DNA of 64,000 nt. Source: Rhizophagus irregularis (taxonomy: Eukaryota; Glomeromycota; Glomeromycetes; Glomerales; Glomeraceae). Each line of letters starts with the position of its first letter. The stretch's first letter is position 1. The DNA is taken from assembly GCF_026210795.1 (NCBI RefSeq), contig NC_089451.1:1286001-1350000 (forward strand), read 5' to 3'. Both the position numbers and the translations under genes were made by a program. Shown here in pieces: positions 56,330 through 64,000 of this stretch. Under the pieces are notes generated by a model. The model did not search any database and was not told the DNA's origin. It was given only the letters and a program-made list of their open reading frames with translations.

Positions 56330-57500
56330 AGTTGAGGAAAAAAAGTAATAGATAAGAGTCATAAGACTTTAAAAAGAAAAAATGAGGTTTATATATAGTT
56401 TAAGGTTAACTTGTATTAAGTATGACATGTCTTAAATCTGATTAAACTTTTATTATAAGGACGTGTTTTGTAAGTGAAGTTCTTTATACTGATCTTTTAT
56501 ACTGATCTTACTGATCTTACTGATGTATCAATTATTTTGATAAGAAATAATTATAAAATTTGAGTCATCGTGAATATTGTATTTATTATATATTGGATTC
56601 ACCCAATACGTTACATGATATGACTTAATTTTTTTACATCATAAAAAAATAGATGTGCGAAACTTTATTATTTTTGACTTTATTATTTTCAAAATATATG
56701 AAATATTTCTATTAACCAATTTGTTTCTATTGCTACTATGGTGCAAGTAAACTATATTTAACAATAAAATTGTAGTACTAAAAAATCTTATAAAATTTTA
56801 AAAAATAAATTTTAAAGAAAATAAACTGGTAGTTTTATTCTTCAAGACAAGTACTATCAAATTACCAGTCAGATTTTTGAAAAAAGATCTGTATAAAAAG
56901 TTATAGATGTTTAAAACTAACCAATTTTTATATGATCGGCTTAAATTTGAAACAAATTGAATCACATGTGCCCTATCTTATTGGTCAAAAATTTTTATAA
57001 TTCAGGCCGAAATTATGATATTTCAATGCTGGCCCGAATTATCACATTCATTTGATCATGAGAAAATTCCTTTAACAATGAGAAAACCTTCTGATTCATG
57101 AGAAAATCATCACATGTTAATAAGAAAATTTCAATCTGACTTTACTGATGCCACATAAAACAAAATAACAACAACAAGTTAGTAAGATACCTAGAAAAAA
57201 AGGTCGTTATATATTACAATCAAATATGAAGAGTTTCAATGAATAAAATTTTCGTTTTGACATAAAATATTATGTACGAAACAGTGTAACATATAAAAAT
57301 TCTTGTTTTTTATTGGACAATGTCTGATCACGTGATATGAAACTTGCGCCAGAAAATTGAAACATCATCACGTGATTGTCAAGTATAGTTGCACCATAGT
57401 AACTACAGCTCCACACTCTAATAATCTATCCTGCCAATATTTTCGCCTCACTTGTTTCACTCCTGCCCACATAGTCTAGTACCGAAGAATAGAAATACCA
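56330..57500. other. Intergenic, no gene seen
   Basis: AT-rich. CAGGCCGAAATTATGATA and GGCCCGAATTATC words occur near 57005-57045. Confidence 0.5.
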
Positions 57501-57509
57501 ACCCTGAGT

Positions 57510-57665
57510 TATATATATATAGGTCAGGGAGGTCGGCACACATTTACTATTAGCTCTATGCATTTCTTCAGGACTGGCACTATGTAATGCTGATCGGCAT
57601 TATTCACAAATGGAAGTGAACTACACAATTTTGAAATAATCAGGACTTGACCTTGCAATATATAG
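57510..57665. mobile_element. Diverged relative of the 8567 MITE
   Basis: TATATATATAGGTCAGG followed by ATTTACTATTAGCTCTATGCATTTCTTCAGG-like order parallels the first half of the 8567-8795 MITE. The right end TTGACCTTGCAATATATAG is a weak partner. Boundaries approximate. Confidence 0.45.
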
Positions 57666-58938
57666 CTTGGATTCTGAAATACAAAATACTGTATGTGTTG
57701 CCTAATGGCTTTTGTATCATATTATGCCAAACATGGTACTTATATTTTGATTGCCAGAAAATTTATTTGATTTTTTGCTCCATATGTTTGTTAAGGTATG
57801 TGAGGTGCCGATATATAATAAAAAAGGTATTAAATCTGCTTTGAGCATCTGGGAAAATCAATTATCATCGTGATGTCACGTTTCAAGAAGTTAGCCGAAC
57901 AATAAAACAACTTATTATTACTTTATTATATTTTGCGAAAAAATATAGATCATTTGTTAGGAATATTAACGATGTAAATATTGGTAAGTTTAGTTTTATT
58001 AGTTTACTTTTATTTTTGTAAAACAGCTAAAAGGATTTATTAACTGGGCCAGCTCCTTTTTATATAATCCCTAGAATTGATTTGGAAATATTCTTTTTGA
58101 GGAAAATTACGTTATTATCCTTAATTTATCAATAACGCTATCCCGTTTGTAAGAAAATCATCAAGGGAAAATCATTTAATCTGCATAAAACATTAATTTA
58201 TGCTAGAACTTTTCAGAAAATTTTTATCAATAAATGTGAAAAATAAATACATATTGGGTCTTAACCAGTGGTACATGAGAAATTTCTATTCTATGACTGC
58301 AGATTAATTATTTGCTATCCCAAACCTCTGTTGACCTTACCCTTTTTATTTTCCTCTCTGTGTACATCAAGAGTTAACTAAGTTCAACTTCTGCGCCTCC
58401 TCCAATAACCATGCAATATACCAAGAACTTTTTCTACCTTAGCATGCAAATTCTCATTTTTATACACAACGCTAAGATCGTAGAGTTCACATACTTTCAG
58501 AAAGGTTTAGAAATTGAATGGTTTTGATAGCATCTCAATGAGTGCAGTAAATTTAAGGTTGTTTTTTGACATGAATATTTCACAGAGATCTTGATTGCTA
58601 TATATCAAATATCTATCAGTATTATTCATGAGGTTTTAGTACTGCTCTATCATTTCAAGCACTGGCAAACTGTACTTTTCATAAGAGTCACAGTTTCAAC
58701 ATTCACTGACCACTTAGATGACTTCCATGCCATTTTGGGCTAATGATGACATTGAAGCTTTTGTATATATCGCAATAGATGTTTAGTTAGAAAAAATTTT
58801 CCCAGTCAACTTCTTTCACTAGTTTATACATACTATAGACGGTGTTAACCGATTCGGTATATTGAATAGATTAACTATGATTTGCAGTCAGGGAGATTAA
58901 GTACATTTAACTATGACTGAAATCCAATCAAACAGGAC

Positions 58939-60200
58939 TAGTGTTCCAATCTGATTAGCCGCTATCCAGATTTTTTGACGGATATCCGGATATTGGTGGT
59001 TATACGGATAACGGATAAGTTAACGGATCAGATCACACGGATGACGGATAATAATGGATCGGATTTCTCGGATGACGGATAATAACGGATTCATCCGACG
59101 GATATCCGACAAATCTAATTTATAATGATTCGGATCCGCCAAATCACGTGATGTTACACAAATTTCCAAAAAAGGAAATTTTGATTTCTGTGAAAATTGG
59201 GAATTCTTGTTGTACAAAGATCCAAAAAAGGAAATTCCAGTGCCGATCAGTTAATGCCGGCTGTAATTATATCTTATACAAATTTTAATGGTATTAATGG
59301 ATAATCCGGATAATCCTTAATTGCCGATCCACGAATGAATCGGACCTAGTGATCGGCAAAATCAAATCTCCACTTCCAAAAAAAGTAAAGTCGGTCAATT
59401 TTTAGCCAAACCAATTAAATTTTTTTTTAAAAAAAACTTAGAGATTAAATCTATTTTGTAAAAATATAAATTTAAGTATTTCAAAACTCAAAATTTTGCG
59501 AATTGCTTTTAAATATCATCAATTAGCGAAATTTTAGTAAAAATTATTTATCATTTTTTTTTCTAATAAAAGTACTAGCAAGAAGTCTCAAAATTCACAC
59601 ATATATACTTTGGACGTATATTAATAGAATATTAAAAAAAAAATGATATAATAAATGTAAAAATATTTCCTACTTTAAGGTTAACTAACAATAATCCATT
59701 TTCCCATTTTTAATGCTTATATGAAACTTTTATAAATCAATCTTTAGGAATTTAAAAATGGTAATTTTATCTTAAAATATAAGTTCTGAACATATTTAAA
59801 GCATTTATTTTCAAATTATTAAGTGAAAAAATTTTTCGGTTTTGTGTCGATGGTTACACAAATTACGAATTGAAGAAATTTAAAGTTTATTGGTGAAAGT
59901 TTGACTTTTTTAAGAGCTATTTTTGATACTTTAATAAAATAAAGCAAATGTCAAAGTTTTTTCATTAAAAATTTCAATCTATTCGATTAAAAATTGGTGG
60001 ATATCCCTATATTGGAAATGCAGATTTAAGGGGTGGTCCGATTGGTACATGGATTACTAATTAAGGATAATCCGGATGATCCGGATGATACTTATGCGGA
60101 TATTCTGGATGACGGATTTCTAATCGGATCGGATAAACGAATGGCGGATTCTAATCGGATCGGATAAAATGGTGACGGATATCCTCGGATTGGAACACTA
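58939..60200. mobile_element. Non-autonomous hAT element, 1,262 bp
   Basis: Ends TAGTGTTCCAATC and GATTGGAACACTA, with perfect 8-bp duplication AACAGGAC at 58931-58938 and 60201-60208. Both subterminal regions are full of GGATAACGGAT and ATCGGATCGGAT words. No transposase frame. Confidence 0.9.
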
Positions 60201-60349
60201 AACAGGACACGCTTAAAATAGGAAGTTCGTTTATAGTGTAAAAGGTTATACTTTATTATAGAACTTTATAATTACAAGAATAAGAACTAAAGGAACTAAG
60301 AACTTAAATTATAATGAAGGAAAATACCAACGTTATTTATATAAAAGTT

Positions 60350-60530
60350 ACTACATATAAAGATATAATAAATATAATAGATATATATAAGAAATATAAT
60401 TAATATAATAAATATAACTAATATAATAAATATAATAAATATAATAAATAAATTAAATATAATAAATAAAATAATTATATCGATTATATTAAATATAATT
60501 AATATAATAAATATAATAGAAATAATAGGC
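60350..60530. repeat. AATATAATAAAT microsatellite
   Basis: Repeated ATATAATAA(A/C) units for about 170 bp, seen directly. Confidence 0.7.
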
Positions 60531-61360
60531 TAAGTAGGCTGCGGCTAGGTTGGCTTGGCACAGTTGGGTACAGTAGATTCTAATTTTCCACATGATCTTC
60601 TGGTGTAGTAAGTTGTAACTCTACATGTGACTAGGGGTAACAACAGACTTTTGAGTAATGTCTCCAATGAGATGATATGGCCAAGTAATTCCTGTTCACG
60701 ATTTGAAATAAAGGATGTCACAGGCGGTTTGACTGGAACATGAATACTCTTCTTAGGCGGGTTCTTGGCGGCCAGTAGTCTCCTATATTATTTATTGCAA
60801 GAAGTTCGTCTTAATCCTAGAGTGAGAGATTGTTGTGATTGCCAGAGATTTCCACTTTCCATAGTTTGAGCTTGTCTGCAGAAAATTATCAAACTCTGGT
60901 GACTTTTCACCCTTACAACAAGACTATTCCCATCATTATTGACAAAGAAGGTGTTCACAGTATTATTTCCTTTGACAAAACATAGTAAAGTAATAGACAT
61001 GTTTTTGGCTTATATAGTACTTTTTGTGAAATTTCATTGATGCAACCAATGTATGTGTGGATAAGAGTAAAAAAGAATTTTATTTGCAAAAAAAATACCA
61101 AAGCCTAGTATATCTGCTGTGTGATCAGCCATTATGTCATTGCGCAAATTATTTCTGGGCAAAAAATATCTGATCTGACCTGATGATTATGCAAAGCGCA
61201 TTTGACCTACTCTGGATTTGTTTGATCAGACTGCTCAGATCAGATTCCTTCTGAGTGCTATGAAGATGAGTGATGTAGGGTCAAGGAGATGTGTAGATTG
61301 TGTAATGTATGGTTTCCTATGTGATAGTTTACATAAGTGATAAATAACATAACTAGTATT

Positions 61361-61740
61361 CTACATAAGCCAAGCCAGCTCATGAACTTTTAAGCTGAGC
61401 CAAGCCGAGCTAAACCAAGCTGCAGTTATAGCTTGGCTTGGTACTGGCTTAGCTCGATTTATTGAAAATTAAAACTAAAGTTTCAAAATGTGATAACTTC
61501 GCCAATATTGCTCCAAATTTAATGAATTTACTACCGTTCGATTCCTCTTGATGAGAAGAATTTAATGGTAGTAATATCAGTAAATTTAGAGCAATATTGG
61601 CGAAGTTGTCACATATTGAAATTTTAGTTATAATAAATTTTATATGATTTTGAAAATGAACTAGCTTGTGAGCTTTTGGAACAAGCCAAGCTGAGCCAAG
61701 CTGAGCTAGCCCTTGGTTCAGCTCAAGCTGGCTCATGTAG
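61361..61740. mobile_element. 380-bp fold-back MITE
   Basis: Ends CTACATAAGCCA and the complement of CTACATGAGCCA, with AGCCAAGC-type words in both subterminal regions. The centre is a second inverted repeat (ACTTCGCCAATATTGCTC and GAGCAATATTGGCGAAGT). No clear target duplication. Confidence 0.65.
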
Positions 61741-61928
61741 AGCTTTAAACATGATGGGCCAAACACGTGATTTGGAGTGGGCCAAAATGCTATTCATTAA
61801 ATGTATGTGTTTCACACCCTTATTTTACACACTGTTACACATTGCTAAATATCACCATGCACTACACAGGTGGTCTACCTACACCACTGGTATTCATCTT
61901 ACCGATTCTGAGTTCCTTCTAGATCTTA

Positions 61929-62270
61929 TTACCAGATTACTACACCTTCGGGCTTGTAAATCTTCTTTTTTGATGGCACATAATCTGAATTGGATTTTTC
62001 GGATGTCTCTGTCTCAAAATCAGATAAAGTCTTGGGTTTAAATGGATACTTGCAAAATGGTACAAAGTCACCATAGATTTCTATCCCATCTTTTTGTATG
62101 TCAATTTTTGCTTCACGTAGCCATAGCCATGGTAAACCTAATATGAGTTCAGTTTTTGGCTTTTTAACAATCTCAAAATCATTTAAAATTTTGTCCACCA
62201 GATACTAATCTATCTTTTCCCTTATATTGGAAAGATAAATTAGGCATCCTATAGTACCTAACAAGTTTTT
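61929..62270 (-). pseudogene. Retroelement aspartic-protease remnant
   Basis: Minus-strand text LSFQYKGKDRLVSGG (~62250-62205) changes frame into NDFEIVKKPKTELILGLPWL and EAKIDIQKDGIEI, the C-terminal half of a retropepsin-like domain (ILG followed by WL and a KID strand). A lysine- and acid-rich tail follows, ending IYKPEGVVIW at 61929. The catalytic DTG half is not visible, so this is a fragment of a gag-pol-type gene. The frame change confirms decay. Confidence 0.5.
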
Positions 62271-62339
62271 TACTCTTTGTTTTTATTATGCTTACCATAT
62301 TTTTTTCCAAGCTTATTGGCTAAGCTTTTCCTAATTTTA

Positions 62340-63149
62340 TTTATACTGAAAGATGTCAATTAATGCCTTGACTGCATAGTGTCAGTACCCATCTTTCATT
62401 GCTTTCCAACATGCTTCTTGGTGTCTTATTTTATTAGAAAAGGCCAAATTTTGCATTTTACATATGTCATTTTTATGGTGTTTTCTATAACTATATATTT
62501 TTTCACACTAGAAAAAAACAAATAAGCAACTGTATATCTGATGTTTCACATGGCTAAATAGAAAGTTAATAGTTTTGTCACTCCTGCTCATTTCATTAAA
62601 TTTAAACTTTATTTTTGGGTATAAGTTTTGAAAATCATTTAATCCCTAATTACTATCATTTCCAAACTATATCAGGAGATTATATGAGGTGAATATTAAT
62701 ATATAGTGTCAAATATGTATTATACCTGGAAATTTATACTCCGTAAAAATCTATAAATATACAATTTTGCATAATTTACACTTAAAACAGGGTATATCTT
62801 TAAAAGTGGCATATAATATTCAAATTTGTTTTGTAAAAAATTTTTCAAGTTTAACTTGTGATATAATTGAAACAGAGCTTATAATATTATTTTTATACAT
62901 ATAAAGTATGATATCTTCAGTTGTATTATATATATTTTGAAATTTTGTTCAATTACAAACCAATTTATTATGTAAAAAAATTACATATTACTCTATAATC
63001 GGTGTTGAACAAACTATTTATCATGAAGTATACAAATGTTATAATTTCAAATATAATATAGGAAATAAATACCATTTAAGCAATAAACTAATGTAAGATA
63101 ATTTAAAATTTAAATAATTTGATAAATGAAAAAAAAAATAGACCAAAAT
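62340..63149. other. Intergenic, no gene seen
   Basis: AT-rich 3' flank of the kinase gene. Confidence 0.5.
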
Positions 63150-64000
63150 TTAACTAAAATCAGTAATTTCTACTGAATTATTATACATATTATCATCACA
63201 TTTTACCAAACTATCATCACCTACACCTTTATCATCTTCTGGAAGATCTCCTGTAAAAGGATTAAGCAATCGAGATGTATAAATAGCTTGTGGATGTGTA
63301 GTTTTAATTAATAAGGGGTTTGCTTTTCTATATTCATCTGCTTCTTTAAATTGCTTTTCAATTTCATAGTGTTGTTGTTCTTTTTTAACTTTCATGTTAA
63401 GTTTAAATTCTGATGCATCTAGCATATATGAGTAACGAAATAAGCAAATTAATTCTTCTATTTTAGTAGCATCTGGTCTATTCTTTGGATTTGAATTCCA
63501 ACAACTTTTCATTAAGTCAATGTAGCATTTTGGTGCTTTTGACTTATCTATTTCAGGTCTAATTCCATTACATATATTTAATGCTAAAAGATTATCATGA
63601 GCATGATCAGCAAAAGGTTGTCTTCCAGTTGCTATAAAATACATAATCATTGCAAAGCTATATATATCTGCTGCTTGAGTATAATTTTTACCTTTTAACA
63701 CCTCAGGAGCTACATAAGGCATAACTCCATAAATTTTTGTTTCATCAATATTACCAACCTCTCCACATAGTCCCATATCAGATATATATGTATCATTATA
63801 TTTAATATATTTGAATAATATATTTCCTATATGAAAATCACGATGAACCATCCGCTTTTGATGAATTTCTTTAAGACCTCTAATAATATCAATTAATATT
63901 TGAAGTCTATTTAACCAATTAAATTTTTTGTAATTTCTGTATAAATAATCATTAAAATTTCCACCTTCTGCATATTCAAGAACTATAACATAATTTTCTG
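63150..64000 (-). CDS. TKL-type protein kinase, catalytic lobe (partial, runs off the right edge)
   Basis: The frame is open from the right edge (ENYVIVLEYAEGGNFNDYLY) to TGA at 63150. Motifs: GLKEIHQKRMVHRDFHIGN (HRD, ~63840), SDMGLCGEVG in place of DFG (~63780), VMPYVAPEVLKGK (~63710), ADIYSFAMIMYFIATGRQPF, and CWNSNPKNRPDATKIEELI. The C-terminal tail (KEADEYRKANPLLI, then an acidic end) parallels the kinase at 39818-40702. The two are clearly paralogues, and both end with a linker typical of AM-fungal kinase expansions. The N-lobe and upstream exons lie outside the window. Probably a signalling kinase; substrate unknown. Confidence 0.85.
   Translation of the reverse strand, partial: ENYVIVLEYAEGGNFNDYLYRNYKKFNWLNRLQILIDIIRGLKEIHQKRMVHRDFHIGNILFKYIKYNDTYISDMGLCGEVGNIDETKIYGVMPYVAPEVLKGKNYTQAADIYSFAMIMYFIATGRQPFADHAHDNLLALNICNGIRPEIDKSKAPKCYIDLMKSCWNSNPKNRPDATKIEELICLFRYSYMLDASEFKLNMKVKKEQQHYEIEKQFKEADEYRKANPLLIKTTHPQAIYTSRLLNPFTGDLPEDDKGVGDDSLVKCDDNMYNNSVEITDFS

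Larger units (their letters stand above)
58330..61000 (-). pseudogene. Crinkler (CRN) header pseudogene split by a hAT element
   Basis: ATG at 61000 begins MSITLLCFVKGNNTVNTFFV, the CRN ubiquitin-like header. After a frame change, ADKLKLWKVEISGNHNNLSL and, past two stops, DELLAINNIGDYW follow to about 60780, then SNREQELLGHIISLETLLKS near 60680. The next CRN segment appears only beyond a 1,262-bp hAT insertion: KMAWKSSKWSVNVETVTLMK (58730-58670), SKNNLKFTALIEMLSKPFNF (~58560) and KVCELYDLS (~58490). These words match the usual order of AM-fungal CRN proteins (family knowledge). Stops, shifts and the insertion make it inactive. The CRN NTPase at 54.4-56.3 kb has the same orientation but its own start. 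Confidence 0.65.

Noticed and set aside
59020-59217. 65-codon minus-strand frame in the hAT element
   Set aside because: Lies in subterminal GGATAACGGAT repeats; no transposase motif.

Overview
The window looks like a nuclear contig from an arbuscular mycorrhizal fungus (Glomeromycotina, Rhizophagus-like). This is inferred from a strongly AT-rich background, short GT-AG introns, expanded Sel1/TKL-type protein kinase genes carrying DMG instead of DFG, Crinkler (CRN) header and NTPase modules, Ty3-type and LINE retroelements, and dense MITEs. No database search was possible. Most of the window is transposon-derived or non-coding. The only good host gene candidates are two kinases, plus several broken or unrecognised fragments.

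Layout. 0-5.4 kb: unrecognised coding fragments, including two homologous copies of one gene family in opposite orientation, one split by an insert. 5.4-14.5 kb: AT-rich repeats, a TTAA-flanked inverted-repeat element, a MITE sitting in an intron of a broken gene, and two adjacent hAT MITEs. 15.3-30.8 kb: a LINE on the minus strand, split inside its endonuclease-RT reading frame by a 10,771-bp element on the plus strand. 31.7-34.6 kb: an RNase H pseudogene split by a 1.4-kb TIR element. 36-40.7 kb: a small gene with an in-frame stop, then a kinase gene with four tandem N-lobe modules. 42-49 kb: weak coding fragments. 49.0-53.8 kb: a 4.8-kb region bounded by ~142-bp inverted repeats; it holds an array of splice-site-bounded mini-exons (one split by a hAT MITE) and a ~100-bp satellite. 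54.4-61 kb: two Crinkler-type pseudogenes, one split by a 1,262-bp hAT element. 63.15 kb to the right edge: a second kinase, partial.

The main finding is the 10.8-kb element (17932-28702). It has perfect 81-bp terminal inverted repeats starting TG and ending CA, and a 4-bp target duplication (ACGC). Removing the element plus one ACGC restores the LINE reading frame exactly. Its coding region is Ty3-like: gag with CCHC knuckle, aspartic protease, RT-RNase H, and DDE integrase. It also has three unusual parts: a thymidylate-kinase-like P-loop domain fused behind RNase H, a ~650-residue gag N-terminal extension with repeated zinc-ribbon units, and a UGA-CUA stop between gag and protease in an otherwise single gag-protease-RT frame. 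The left terminus is a 136-bp palindrome (60-bp arms, 16-nt loop). I could find no 5' long direct terminal repeat, although a polypurine tract, a TATA box and a poly(A) signal at the 3' side look LTR-like. The combination of DNA-transposon-like ends, a retroelement pol and a nucleotide kinase is the best candidate for something undescribed.
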